A stretch of DNA of 64,000 nt from Burkholderiaceae bacterium (GCA_026125795.1 JAHCKM010000002.1:1-64000); one strand, 5' to 3'. Positions 35,188 through 44,353 are shown, numbered from the stretch's first letter. The notes: a model not told the origin generated them from the letters alone. A program made the numbers and translations.

Positions 35188-36495
35188 TCAGCGCAGCGGC
35201 GTGCCGCCCGCCTGCCAGTTGGACAGGGTCTTGGAGACCAGGTTGCCGCCGTCGGTCTCCGGCGTCGTCTGCTCACCGTGTCCGGCGCCGAACAGCAGCG
35301 CCGCCACATGCGCGTCGACCACCTCGTCGAGGTGCGAGAAGAGGTAGTCGACGCGGTTGTCCTTCCAGTGGTTGACGGTGTTGTTCTGCGCCATGTTGCC
35401 GAGCGGGATCTGCCACATCACGGTGGGCCGGTCCACCGTCTCGGCGAGGTCCTTGCTCCACGCCAGGTAGGCGGCTGCGGCCGCGTCGTCCCACCAGCGG
35501 TTCTGACCTTGCGCTTCGTACCAGCCGGCGTCGCGGTCCGACGGATCGGTGACGACGAAGTCGCCGCCGTCGGCGCCGAGCGCGCGCATGAAGTTGCCGA
35601 CGGCGACACCGTCGCCGGCGCTGCGGTAGAGCCACGGCGAGGCATGCAGCCCCACGGTGGCGTTGGGGGCGTAGCCGCGCGCCATCGCGATCATGCAGCG
35701 CGCCAAACCGGCAGCGCTGTTGTCCTGCGTTGCGCAGTCGGTCGGATTGGCCTCGCCCACCTTGGCCGGCACGGCATGCGGATCGCCGTTGGTGGATCTC
35801 AGAAACCCCCACAGGTCCGGCTCGATGTGCAGCATGGCGCGCTGGTTGCCGATGCGCTGCAGCAGGAAGCGCCAGTCGTCGAGGTAGCGGCCGAGCTTGG
35901 CGGCATCGTTCAGCGCGGCGACCTCGTTGCTGCCCTCGCTGCCGCCCGATGCGCCCAGCCACAGGTAGTAGGTGAAGACCGGAATCTGCGGGCGCGCGCC
36001 GCCCTGCCAGGTGGCCGCGGCCCCACGCTGCAGGTGCCAGGTGGGGTACTGGCCGGGCGGCTGGTTCTGATCCTGCCAGCAGCCCCACCAGTTGCTGCAC
36101 GACGAAGCGGCCGTGCAACTGCTCATGCACGCGGCGGGAGACGCCGGCGCACCGGCCAGGTAGAGGTAGCGCGCATCGAACGGCGCAGAGGCTGCGGTCG
36201 TGTCGTCCATCTGCGCACCGATCAGCAGCTTGCTGCTGCCCATGAACGGGTTGAAGGCGCTGGTGCTGCCTGCACCGCCCGTGCCACTGGTCCCGCCGGT
36301 CCCACCTGTGCCGCCGGTCCCACTTGTGCCGCCGGTCCCACCTGTGCCGCCTGTGCCGCCCGTGCCGGTTACTCCACCGGGTGTGCCCGCGTTGTCGGTG
36401 GAAGCTGACTCGTCGGAGCCGCAGCCCGACAGACCGATGCACACCGCCGCGAGAGCGGCGACCCCCCTGATCGAAAACTTGAAGTGTCGTGTCAT
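35188..36495 (-). CDS. lipoprotein with Gly/Thr repeat linker and putative glycosidase-like domain
   Basis: A 435-residue predicted lipoprotein (lipobox LSGC, Cys25). Residues about 38-80 are a low-complexity linker of repeated GGT and SGT units. The rest (about 85-435) is a globular domain with many aromatic residues, IEPDLWGFLR, GLHASPWLYRS and VMWQIPLGN segments that recall TIM-barrel glycoside hydrolases. I cannot assign a family. Three closely spaced cysteines (CMSSCTAASSC) may form disulfides. Convergent with the ankyrin gene. ATG at 36495 is preferred to a GTG two codons earlier. Confidence 0.7.
   Translation of the reverse strand: MTRHFKFSIRGVAALAAVCIGLSGCGSDESASTDNAGTPGGVTGTGGTGGTGGTGGTSGTGGTGGTGGTSGTGGAGSTSAFNPFMGSSKLLIGAQMDDTTAASAPFDARYLYLAGAPASPAACMSSCTAASSCSNWWGCWQDQNQPPGQYPTWHLQRGAAATWQGGARPQIPVFTYYLWLGASGGSEGSNEVAALNDAAKLGRYLDDWRFLLQRIGNQRAMLHIEPDLWGFLRSTNGDPHAVPAKVGEANPTDCATQDNSAAGLARCMIAMARGYAPNATVGLHASPWLYRSAGDGVAVGNFMRALGADGGDFVVTDPSDRDAGWYEAQGQNRWWDDAAAAAYLAWSKDLAETVDRPTVMWQIPLGNMAQNNTVNHWKDNRVDYLFSHLDEVVDAHVAALLFGAGHGEQTTPETDGGNLVSKTLSNWQAGGTPLR
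36280..36370. repeat. short tandem repeat encoding the Gly/Thr linker
   Basis: About ten imperfect 9-base units of the type GTGCCGCCG/GTCCCACCT on the plus strand code for GGT/SGT on the minus strand inside the lipoprotein gene. Such in-frame units can expand or contract without breaking the frame. Confidence 0.75.
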
Positions 36496-36649
36496 GAGCA
36501 CGATGGTACGGACGGCTCAGGCCATCGCGCCGCTGCCGCGCAAGAGACGCGTGACGGTCGTGACAAACCATGCGCGGCACGCGTGCATCCGCCGCTCGCG
36601 AATGCACGGGCCCGGTGCGTCGTGTGCACCGACCGGCAGGGTGGGTGGG

Positions 36650-37537
36650 CTACATCACGCCGTGTGTGGCGCGCAGCACGTCGGGCGCGGCGGCATCGCC
36701 GGCCGACTCCAGCACCGTGATGCGCCACAGCGTGCGCGCGTCGTTCGGGTCGGTCAGCGTGGCCGAGTGCAGCAGCGCGGCGTTGTCCCACAGCACGACA
36801 TCGCCCACGCCGTATTTGAAGCGCAGCTGGTACTTGGGCTGCGTGGCATGTGCGGCCAGCTCGTCGAGCAGGTCGCGCGCCTCGTCGTCGGGCATGCCGA
36901 CGATGCCGAACGAGCTGCCCGACACCGCATAGAGCGCCTTGCGGCCCGTGACCGGATGCGGGCGCGCGATGCGGTGCGTGATCACCGGCATCCTGGCTTT
37001 CTGGTCGGCCGACAGCGGCGACGCCGCGGTGCGGCTCTTTTCGTTCACATCGTTGCGGTTGCCGTAGTGGTGGATCGCGCGCAGCAGCTCGATGCGCTTC
37101 TTCATCGCATCGGAGAGGTCGTCGTAGGCCGCGATCTGGTTGGCGAACAGCGTGTCGCCGCCCGTCTTGGGCACCACGCGCGAGTACAGCGTGGTGGCGC
37201 GCGCCGGCACCTGCAGGTAGGAGTAGTCGGTGTGGAAGTACGAGCCGGCGTCCTGCAGCCCGGTGGGCTGGCCGTTCACCTTGACGTTGGACAGGATCAG
37301 GATGTCCGGCTCGTCGGGGTGGTGGAACTGGTCGATCACGTGCGGCTGCGGGGGCCCGATGCGGCGCGCAAAGGCCACAAACTGCGCCGGCGTCAGCGTC
37401 TGCGCGCGCAGCGCAAGCAGCTGGTGCTCGTAGAACGCGCGCTCCAGCGTGCGAAAGCGCGCGTCGTCCAGTGCGCCGATGTCGACGCCTTGCGCTTCGA
37501 TGCCGAAGCCATCGGACAAACGTGTCCACTTCACCAT
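36650..37537 (-). CDS. TauD/TfdA family 2-oxoglutarate-dependent dioxygenase
   Basis: A 295-residue Fe(II)/2-oxoglutarate dioxygenase. The iron ligands are His102 and Asp104 in SYFHTDYSY and the distal histidine in WDNAALLHSAT. The 2-oxoglutarate-binding arginine is in the segment ARTLWRITV. Substrates in this family include taurine, 2,4-D, sulfate esters and hydroxy acids; none can be chosen from sequence. The gene lies 10 bp downstream of a Bug receptor gene on the same strand, so the receptor probably imports its substrate. Confidence 0.87.
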   Translation of the reverse strand: MVKWTRLSDGFGIEAQGVDIGALDDARFRTLERAFYEHQLLALRAQTLTPAQFVAFARRIGPPQPHVIDQFHHPDEPDILILSNVKVNGQPTGLQDAGSYFHTDYSYLQVPARATTLYSRVVPKTGGDTLFANQIAAYDDLSDAMKKRIELLRAIHHYGNRNDVNEKSRTAASPLSADQKARMPVITHRIARPHPVTGRKALYAVSGSSFGIVGMPDDEARDLLDELAAHATQPKYQLRFKYGVGDVVLWDNAALLHSATLTDPNDARTLWRITVLESAGDAAAPDVLRATHGVM

Positions 37538-37547
37538 GGTGTCATGC

Positions 37548-38507
37548 TCACTCCGCGGTGAAGCCCGAGGCCTTGATCGGCGCCTCCCAGCGCTTGAGGT
37601 GGGCCGCCTGCGTGGCGGCGAGCTCGTCGCCGTTGCTGTAGGCGGGCTGAAGGCCGAGGTTGAGGATGCGCTCCGACACGTCGCCCTGGCGCAGCGCGTC
37701 GGCCACCGCGCGGCCGATGCGCGCGGTCAGGTCGGCCGGCATGCCGGCCGGACCGTAGACCGCGAAGTACGCGTCCGCCGCCATGTCGATGCCCAGCTCC
37801 TTCAGCGTGGGCACCTCGGGCAGCGACTTGTTGCGCGTCTCGCCGGTCACGGCGAGGATGCGCAGCTTGCCGGCGCGGTGGTGCTCGATCACCTCGAGCG
37901 GTGTGTCGACCACCAGCGGGATCTGACCGCCGAGCAGGTCGTGCACCGACGGCGCACCACCTTTGTAGGCCACGTGGGTCAAGGTGACGCCGGCCACCTG
38001 GCTCAACAGCACGCCGGTGAAGTGCGGCACGGTGCCCGCACCCGGAGTGCCGAAGTTCGCCTTGGCCGGATTGTTCTTCATCCACGCGAGCACGGTTTTC
38101 AGGTCGCCGCTCGGCGCGGCCGGCCCGGCGGTGATCGCGAAGTCGAACGTCACCGCGCGCGCCACCGGCGTGAAATCACGCACCGGGTCGAAACCCAGGT
38201 TCTTGTACAGCCACGGCGAGACCACGAGCGCGCCGCTCGGCGCGAGGACCAGGGTCTGGCCGTCGGGTGCGGCGCGCTTGACTTCGCCGAGCGCTACGCG
38301 GCCGGCGGCGCCGGGTTTGTTGTCGACGATCACGTTCTGCCCGAGCGTGACGCGCATCTTTTCGGCCAGCATGCGCGCCACCGTGTCGGCCGAGCCGCCG
38401 GGGGGAAACCCCACGAGCAGGCGGATCGGCGGCTTCTCCTGCGACCATGCCGGCACCGTGGCGAACAACGACGCACAGGCCACAGCGATGGTTCGGCGCT
38501 GGATCAT
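37548..38507 (-). CDS. tripartite tricarboxylate transporter substrate-binding protein (Bug family)
   Basis: A 319-residue periplasmic Bug receptor. The signal peptide is at about residues 1-22 (PAWSQ). The mature protein begins PIRLLVGFPPGGSADTVARML, the classical family opening, with NPAKANFGTPGAGTVPH in the middle. ATG preceded by GAGGAGACC. Orphan like the other receptor in the window (no TctAB nearby) and co-transcribed with the TauD-type dioxygenase. Confidence 0.92.
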   Translation of the reverse strand: MIQRRTIAVACASLFATVPAWSQEKPPIRLLVGFPPGGSADTVARMLAEKMRVTLGQNVIVDNKPGAAGRVALGEVKRAAPDGQTLVLAPSGALVVSPWLYKNLGFDPVRDFTPVARAVTFDFAITAGPAAPSGDLKTVLAWMKNNPAKANFGTPGAGTVPHFTGVLLSQVAGVTLTHVAYKGGAPSVHDLLGGQIPLVVDTPLEVIEHHRAGKLRILAVTGETRNKSLPEVPTLKELGIDMAADAYFAVYGPAGMPADLTARIGRAVADALRQGDVSERILNLGLQPAYSNGDELAATQAAHLKRWEAPIKASGFTAE

Positions 38508-38550
38508 GACGGTCTCCTCGTCGTTGCGATCGATTCTAGGAGCAGAGCCG

Positions 38551-39393
38551 ATGAAGCTCATCAGTTGGAACACGCAGTGGTGCTGCGGGCTCGACGGCGT
38601 GGCGAGCCCGCAGCGCATCGTCGACACCGTGCGAGCGCTGTGCGACTTCGACGTGTTATGCCTGCAGGAGATCGCGCAGGGTTATGAGCGCCTGCAAGGC
38701 GCACCGGCCGACCAGCCGGCACAGCTCGCGTCGCTGCTGCCGGGCTATCGGTGCTTCTTCGGTGCCGCGGTCGACGAGTTCCAGACCGACGGCCGTCGCC
38801 AGCGCTTCGGCAACCTGATCGCCACGCGGCTTCCGGTGGTGCGTGTGCAGCACCATGGGCTGCCGTGGCCGGCCGATGGCAGCGTGATGTCGATGCCGCG
38901 TATGTGCACGGTGGTGACGCTGATCCCGCCGGCGCTCGGGCCGCTGCGCGTGATGACCACACACCTGGAGTTCTACTCGGCGCCTCAGCGCCTGGCGCAG
39001 GCCCGCGCCTTGCGCGCATGGCACGACGAAGCCTGCGCGATGGCCGCGGCGCCGCCGCAGCCCGGCGACGAAGGCTCGCCGTTCCAGAGCAAGGTACACA
39101 CGCCGCATGCCGTGTTGTGCGGCGACTTCAACGCCGAGCCGCGCGACGCGGCGGTGGCCGCCGTCTGCGCGGGGCAGGGTCCCCACGCCTTCCAGGATGC
39201 GTGGACCTTGGCGAACGCCCACGCGCCGCACGCGCCGACGTTCCAGCTGTTCGATCGCACCTACGGGTCCGAGCCGATCGCCTGCGACTTCGTGTTCGTC
39301 AGCGGCGGCCTCGCATCGCGCGTGATCCGCGTCGAGGTCGACGGGCAGACGCGCGCGTCGGACCACCAGCCGGTGTGGGTGGAGTTCGGCTAG
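38551..39393 (+). CDS. endonuclease/exonuclease/phosphatase family protein
   Basis: A 280-residue EEP-fold metal-dependent phosphoesterase. Active-site residues visible are Asn7 in SWNTQW, Glu39 in CLQEIA, His in TTHLEF, Asp and Asn in CGDFNAEP, Asp in ACDFVFVS and the final SDHQPVW. Substrates range from DNA to phospholipids and cannot be told apart here. No signal peptide. ATG at 38551 with AGGAGC upstream; divergent from the Bug/TauD operon with a 43-bp gap. Confidence 0.87.
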   Translation: MKLISWNTQWCCGLDGVASPQRIVDTVRALCDFDVLCLQEIAQGYERLQGAPADQPAQLASLLPGYRCFFGAAVDEFQTDGRRQRFGNLIATRLPVVRVQHHGLPWPADGSVMSMPRMCTVVTLIPPALGPLRVMTTHLEFYSAPQRLAQARALRAWHDEACAMAAAPPQPGDEGSPFQSKVHTPHAVLCGDFNAEPRDAAVAAVCAGQGPHAFQDAWTLANAHAPHAPTFQLFDRTYGSEPIACDFVFVSGGLASRVIRVEVDGQTRASDHQPVWVEFG

Positions 39394-39460
39394 GGCGGCG
39401 CGCCGCACCGTGCTGGACCTGTGGCTCCAGGCCCGCGACCGGATCGATGAAAGGGTGCGA

Positions 39461-42049
39461 TCACGACGCGCCGTCGGGTTGGAACGCAACCGAGCCGATC
39501 TCGGCATCGCGCAGCGCCGCACCCTCGGCCTTCAGCTGCGAGAACGTGGCGTCGTCGAGCGATGGCCGCGCGAGCTGCAGCGCCCTCAGCGTGGCCGTGG
39601 TCTCGTTTTGCTCGCGCGCTTCGCCGCGCGCGGCGTACAGGGCCTGCGAGTAAGCGGCCAGCTGCGCGGCGGCGCGCGGCCGGCCCTCGAGGGCGGCCAG
39701 CAGCGCCAGGTAGGCCGCTGCTGCGTGCTGCAGCTCAAACGCCTCGGCACGCGCCCACGCCTGTTGCGCCACCGGGCGCGCCCGCGCCGCATCGTCCTGG
39801 GCCAGCAGTGCGGCGAGCAGGTTGATGCAGGCGAAAGCCAGGCTGTATTCGTGGCGCGTGCCGCGCAACGACTCGACCAGTTCGGTGCCGAGCCTTGCGG
39901 CCGACTCGGCGTGGCCGGCCGCGAGCTCGGCATCGATCAGGTTGCCCATGGCGATGGACGCGTGGCTGCCGCGCGCCCGGTCCAGCGCGAGCAGGCGATG
40001 CCCGCGGCGCAGCGCCTCGGCGGTGTCGCCGCCCATGCGCGCGACCCACTGCACGGCCTCGGCACCCCACAACAGCCGGTGCGGCGGCCACGCCGGGTCC
40101 TCGAGGGGTTGCAGCTCCTGCAGCAGCGCTCGCGCCGTGCCGAGGTCGTCGGCCTGCGCGGCCGCGCTCGCCGCCCGCGCCAGCGCGTGGTAGAGCGCAA
40201 ACCGGTCCGGCTGCGCCGGGTCGAGCTCGCGCGCCAGCGCCAGCGCGCGCTCCGCAGCGACCCGGCCGCGTGCCTTGCGCGGATCGGCGAGCACGCAGTT
40301 CAGCTCGATCCACGCCTTCATCTGCAGCGGCTGCGGCAGGTGTCCATCGATGCATGCTTCAACGGCGTCGGCCAGCGCCACACGCTCGTCGTGCAGCGAC
40401 GGCGGCAGCGCGCGCAGCATCGTCGTGCCGATGCGCAGTTGGAGCTCGCGGTCGCCCGCTGCGCGCGCCCAGTGCAGCGCCTCGCGTGCGTTGTCGAGGT
40501 CGGGGGCGCGCTGCTGCAGCCAGTCGTCGACGCCGATCCGCCCGCTGAAGTACTCGTCGTAGGCGGCGTCGAGCACCGCGGCCACCGCACGCGCGTGGCG
40601 GCGCCGCAGCGCCGCGCGCTCGCCGGCGTGATCGAGGCATTGCAGCGCGAACGCGCGCGCCGACTCGAGCAGCCGGTAGCGCGGCTCGATCCGGGCCGTG
40701 CCGTCGCCCGGCGCCAGCACCACGACCAGCGAACGGTCGACCAGCGTGTCCAGTGCGTCGAGCACGCTCCAGAGGTCGTCGTCGCGGTCGACCAGCAGCG
40801 CCTCGATCAGGTCGAGCGAGGCGCTGCCGGCCAACACGCTCAGGCGTCGGAACACCCGCTGCTCGCGCGCCTCGAGCAGTCCGTGGCTCCACTCGAGCGT
40901 GGCCTGCAGCGTGCGCTGGCGTTCGGGCGCCGCGCGGTTGCGTCCATGGGTGAGCAGCGCGAAGCGGTCGCGCATCGAGGCGAGCAGGCGTGACACGCCG
41001 AGCAGCGGCGCGCGCGCGGCGGCCAGCTCGATCGCCAGCGGCAGGCCGTCGAGCGCGTGGCACAGCTCGATCACCGCGCCGGCGTTGCCCGCATCGAGCG
41101 CGAAGCGCCGGTCGATCGCTTGCACGCGCTCGACGAAGAGCGCCACCGACCCGAATTGCAGGGCCTGCGCGGCCGCAAGCCCACGCTCGGGCAGCGCCAG
41201 CGGATCGATCCTCAGCACCTGCTCGGCGCCGACGTGCAGCGGCGCCTGGCTGGTGACGAGCAGGCGCAGGCCCGGCGCGGCGCGATGCAGTGCAAGGCAC
41301 AGCGTCGCCACGTCGGCGAGCAGGTGCTCGGCGTTATCGAGCGCGAGCAGCATCGTCAGCGGTTTGACCGCCGCCACCAGCGCTTGCGTGGCGTCGCCCG
41401 AGCCGCACTCGATGCCCAGCGCGGCAGCCACCGCGCCCGGCAGCGCCGGCGCATCGGCGACGCCGGCCAGCTCGACCCAGCAGACGCCATGCCGGTAGGT
41501 GCCTCGGCGCGCCGCCAGCACGTGCTGCGTCAGCAGCGACTTGCCGACGCCGCCAGGGCCCACCACGCTGACGAGCCGATGCCGCTCGACGATCTCGTCG
41601 AGTGCGGCGAGCTCGCTTGTGCGGCCGAACAAGACCGGCAGCTCGACCGGCAGATTGGTGCGCAGCGCCGGCACGGCCGGTGCGGTGGGAGGTACAGCCG
41701 GCGCGACCGACGCGGGCACCCCGTCGACGGCGGGCGGTGCCTCGAGCTGTGCCACAAAGCGGTAGCCGCGCCCGGGGATGGTGGCGATCACGGCGTCGCC
41801 GAGCAGCTTGCGCAGCGCGCTGACCTGTGCCGCCAGGTTGTTCTCCTGCACCACGAGGCCGGGCCAGACCAGCTCCATCAGCGTCGCCTTGTCGACCAGG
41901 CGGCCAGGCCGCTCGGCCAGCGCCACCAGCACGTCGAACGCGCGCGCTCCCAGCGGCGCGACGCGGCCATCCAACAGCAGTCGGCGCTCGTGGCGCTGCA
42001 GTTCGAAGCTCCCGAAGCGCAGCGGTGCGTCGGTGGCCGGCGGGTCCAT
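39461..42049 (-). CDS. large transcriptional regulator: OmpR-type winged helix, NTPase, TPR-like region
   Basis: An 862-residue regulator. Residues 8-103 are an OmpR/CadC-type winged helix (FELQRHERRLLLDGRVAPLGARAFDVL, ending IPGRGYRFVA, read in pieces). A Pro/Ala linker (104-128) leads to an NB-ARC/AAA-like NTPase with Walker A GPGGVGKS at 164-171. About residues 450-860 are helical repeats of TPR character that end in family-typical alanine-rich pairs. These STAND-like regulators activate transcription when the repeat part senses a ligand or partner. Two small exported-protein genes start 140 bp away on the other strand and are the likely targets. Confidence 0.87.
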   Translation of the reverse strand: MDPPATDAPLRFGSFELQRHERRLLLDGRVAPLGARAFDVLVALAERPGRLVDKATLMELVWPGLVVQENNLAAQVSALRKLLGDAVIATIPGRGYRFVAQLEAPPAVDGVPASVAPAVPPTAPAVPALRTNLPVELPVLFGRTSELAALDEIVERHRLVSVVGPGGVGKSLLTQHVLAARRGTYRHGVCWVELAGVADAPALPGAVAAALGIECGSGDATQALVAAVKPLTMLLALDNAEHLLADVATLCLALHRAAPGLRLLVTSQAPLHVGAEQVLRIDPLALPERGLAAAQALQFGSVALFVERVQAIDRRFALDAGNAGAVIELCHALDGLPLAIELAAARAPLLGVSRLLASMRDRFALLTHGRNRAAPERQRTLQATLEWSHGLLEAREQRVFRRLSVLAGSASLDLIEALLVDRDDDLWSVLDALDTLVDRSLVVVLAPGDGTARIEPRYRLLESARAFALQCLDHAGERAALRRRHARAVAAVLDAAYDEYFSGRIGVDDWLQQRAPDLDNAREALHWARAAGDRELQLRIGTTMLRALPPSLHDERVALADAVEACIDGHLPQPLQMKAWIELNCVLADPRKARGRVAAERALALARELDPAQPDRFALYHALARAASAAAQADDLGTARALLQELQPLEDPAWPPHRLLWGAEAVQWVARMGGDTAEALRRGHRLLALDRARGSHASIAMGNLIDAELAAGHAESAARLGTELVESLRGTRHEYSLAFACINLLAALLAQDDAARARPVAQQAWARAEAFELQHAAAAYLALLAALEGRPRAAAQLAAYSQALYAARGEAREQNETTATLRALQLARPSLDDATFSQLKAEGAALRDAEIGSVAFQPDGAS

Positions 42050-42064
42050 GGCGGCGGCCAGCTT

Positions 42065-42079
42065 AACGCTTTCAGCGTT
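42065..42079. promoter_or_regulatory. palindrome in the regulator/exported-protein gap
   Basis: AACGCT-TTC-AGCGTT, perfect 6-base arms, 16 bp upstream of the large regulator's ATG, followed by a related AACGTT at 42086-42091. It is a candidate binding site for the winged-helix regulator; the distance to the right-hand gene is 110 bp. Confidence 0.35.
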
Positions 42080-42188
42080 TTGGAGAACGTTTAACAGCCG
42101 CTTGAAGACGCGCCGGGGCACGCCGGCCGACAGTGCTGCCGGCGCGCCGATTCCCCGCTGTGCGTGATCGATCCGAGGAGACCCATCG

Positions 42189-42602
42189 ATGTTGAACGTG
42201 AAATCGAGATCCCGCCTGCGGCTGACGGCGATCTTCTTGTCCGGCCTGGCCGTGACCGCCGTGACCCTGGCCGTGCTCGAGCGCGTCACCGAAGCCGGCG
42301 CGTCGCCCCGGCCCACGGCCGCGCGCATTGGAGAGGCGCCGCCGCCGCTCACCCCGACGCAGGCCCACGCGCTGTTTCTCGACGGCCGCTATGCCGAGGC
42401 CTACGGACGTTACGCCGCCCTGGCCGATGCCGGCGACTCGGTGGCGGCGTCGATGGCGCTGACCCTGGTGGTGCACGGCCCCGCGGTGTTCGGTTCGGAC
42501 TGGTCGGCCACCAGCGATCAGTGGCAGCGCTGGAGCGCGCTGGCTCAGCAGCTTGCCGGGCAGCGCGTGGCTTCGATCGTTGCGCACGACCGCGCCGAGT
42601 GA
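42189..42602 (+). CDS. small membrane-anchored or exported protein, unknown function
   Basis: A 137-residue protein with a basic start and one hydrophobic segment (about residues 12-31), either a signal anchor or a signal peptide. The remainder contains ALFLDGRYAEAYGRYAALADAGDSVAA, which looks like a single Sel1/TPR-like helical hairpin. No family recognised. GAGGAG lies before the start. It probably forms an operon with the next small gene (15-bp gap), and both are divergent from the large winged-helix/NTPase regulator. Confidence 0.75.
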   Translation: MLNVKSRSRLRLTAIFLSGLAVTAVTLAVLERVTEAGASPRPTAARIGEAPPPLTPTQAHALFLDGRYAEAYGRYAALADAGDSVAASMALTLVVHGPAVFGSDWSATSDQWQRWSALAQQLAGQRVASIVAHDRAE

Positions 42603-42617
42603 GTGAAAGGAGATCCC

Positions 42618-42926
42618 ATGAACACACTGACCCGCAAGTCCTTCGGCCTTCTGGCCATGGTTCTCTTGGCTCCGGCAGGGGCCCAATCCATCGAGCGTCG
42701 CACGGGCGAGCACCCGGCGATCATCGTGCAACGGCTGCACGCGCAGCAGGGCTACGACTATGCGTCGAAGTTCTATCCGCATCCGGCATGGCTGCACCTG
42801 CGGGCCGAAGCACCGCGGCCGATGATGGAGCACCCGGCCGTCGCCGTCTTCAAGCGCCATCAGCGCGAAGCGTCGGCCGCTGCGACGACGTTGCCGGTCG
42901 GGCTGACCGCCGCCGCGCGCCACTGA
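42618..42926 (+). CDS. small exported protein, unknown function
   Basis: A 102-residue protein with a signal peptide (about residues 1-22, APAGAQS). The mature part has repeated HPA motifs (EHPAII, PHPAWLH, EHPAVAV) and several His/Arg residues but no cysteines. AAGGAG lies 9 bases before the ATG. No family recognised. It is co-oriented with the preceding small gene and may be controlled by the divergent regulator. Confidence 0.75.
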   Translation: MNTLTRKSFGLLAMVLLAPAGAQSIERRTGEHPAIIVQRLHAQQGYDYASKFYPHPAWLHLRAEAPRPMMEHPAVAVFKRHQREASAAATTLPVGLTAAARH

Positions 42927-42933
42927 ACAGGCC

Positions 42934-43518
42934 TTAGCGTGGATCGGGCGCGCGACGAAACAGCCCCGGATAGTCGAGCACGATGCCGTCTTCATCCACC
43001 GGCAGCTCGACGGTGAAGCCGCTGCCGTCGAGGCTCTCGAACCGATACAGCCGCTCGGCCAGCCGCGTGTAGGCCTGCGCCTGCGGCTGCACGGTGAGCT
43101 CGGGCGCACACACCCAGGCCATGCGGAACTCGCGGCGCTCGCCCACGGCCATCGGGCGGCGCCAGAGCGGAAAGCTGTTGGTGAACGGCGTGGGCCAGAT
43201 GTCGATGTCGATGCACCCGTCGAGCTCGTCGATGGGGCGGCCATCGCCGTCTTGCCAGTGGCCCTGGCCGTCGGCCTGCAACACCAGCGACCGGGTTGCG
43301 TCTTGTGTCGCTGCCTCCAGTCGCGCCTCGCGCAAGCGCCAGGCATCGTCCCATGCCAGGCGATAGCGCAGTCGAAACGGACCCTGCGCCTCGTCCAGCG
43401 CGAGCACCACGGCGTCGGCACTCTCCGTGTCGAGCAACAGGTGCTCCAGCCCGACCCCGTGGTGGACGGGGTCCCAGGTGGGAATCCAGCAGATGCTGCG
43501 TGTGGATCGGTTCGGCAT
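42934..43518 (-). CDS. putative glycolipid-binding domain protein
   Basis: A 194-residue protein resembling the putative glycolipid-binding family (PF06475-like). It starts RSICWIPTWDPVHHGVGLEHLLL, has RLRYRLAWDDAWRLREARLE, then DIDIWPTPFTNSFPLWR and ends DYPGLFRR; the IDI-PxTN-P core is typical. Function is uncertain and no signal peptide is seen. Start 43518 chosen, with AAAGGAAG upstream. It converges with the small exported-protein pair. Confidence 0.75.
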   Translation of the reverse strand: MPNRSTRSICWIPTWDPVHHGVGLEHLLLDTESADAVVLALDEAQGPFRLRYRLAWDDAWRLREARLEAATQDATRSLVLQADGQGHWQDGDGRPIDELDGCIDIDIWPTPFTNSFPLWRRPMAVGERREFRMAWVCAPELTVQPQAQAYTRLAERLYRFESLDGSGFTVELPVDEDGIVLDYPGLFRRAPDPR

Positions 43519-43594
43519 CGGACTTCCTTTCAAGAATGGCATCCGTGAGTCGCTGCACCGCTTCGATGCTTTCTCTTTGTCATGATGCGAGACG

Positions 43595-44344
43595 ATGGAC
43601 GCCTGGACCCCCATGCTGCTGCTGCAATGGCTGGGCGTGGCCATGGTTGCGTTCATCGCCGCGGTGCTCGGTGCGCTCGCGGGTTATGGCACCGGCTTGA
43701 TCCTGCCGATCGCGCTGGCGCCGGTGATCGGCGTGGCCAACATCATCCCGGTGATGGCCGTGGCGATGATGATCAACAACGCCAGCCGCGTGGCGGCGTT
43801 TCGGCACGACATCCAGTGGCCGCACGTGCGGCGCCTGTTGTGGCTCGGTCTGCCCGCCTGCCTGCTCGGTGCCTGGGGCTACACGAGGCTCGACGCGCGC
43901 TGGGTGGCGCTGCTGCTCGGCGTGTTCTTGTTGCTCAGCATTCCGCTGCGGCGCTGGCTCCAGCGCGCACAGATACGATTGAGCGCCGCAGGCGAGGTGG
44001 CATCCGGCGGCGCGTTCGGCTTCATCGAAGGCGGCATGACCGGTACCGGCGTGATCCTGATCTCGATGCTGTTGGCCGCCGGCGTGCACGGCCCGGCGCT
44101 GATCGCCACCGATGCGGTGGTGTCGACGATCCTGAGCCTGACCAAGGCGCTGCTGTTCGGCGGCACGGCGCGGCTCGATGCGTCGCTGCTGGTCACCGGC
44201 GTGCTGGTGGGCTTGTGCACGGCGCCGGGCGCCTTCGTGGCGCGTGCCATCCTGACGCGCCTGCCGCAGCAGCTGCACCTGCGCATCATGGAGACCGTGG
44301 TCGTGCTCGGTGGCTTGGGCTTCCTGTGGCGCGCATGGCGCTGA
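43595..44344 (+). CDS. TSUP (TauE/SafE) family membrane transporter
   Basis: A 249-residue integral membrane protein with about seven to eight hydrophobic helices, beginning LLLQWLGVAMVAFIAAVLGALAGYGTGLILP. The GYGTG motif and a second half repeating GFIEGGMTGTGVIL are as in TauE/SafE exporters of sulfite, sulfoacetate or related small organic anions. It is followed 9 bp later by a DUF4864 gene, probably in one transcript. Confidence 0.85.
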   Translation: MDAWTPMLLLQWLGVAMVAFIAAVLGALAGYGTGLILPIALAPVIGVANIIPVMAVAMMINNASRVAAFRHDIQWPHVRRLLWLGLPACLLGAWGYTRLDARWVALLLGVFLLLSIPLRRWLQRAQIRLSAAGEVASGGAFGFIEGGMTGTGVILISMLLAAGVHGPALIATDAVVSTILSLTKALLFGGTARLDASLLVTGVLVGLCTAPGAFVARAILTRLPQQLHLRIMETVVVLGGLGFLWRAWR

Positions 44345-44353
44345 ACGGGCAAG

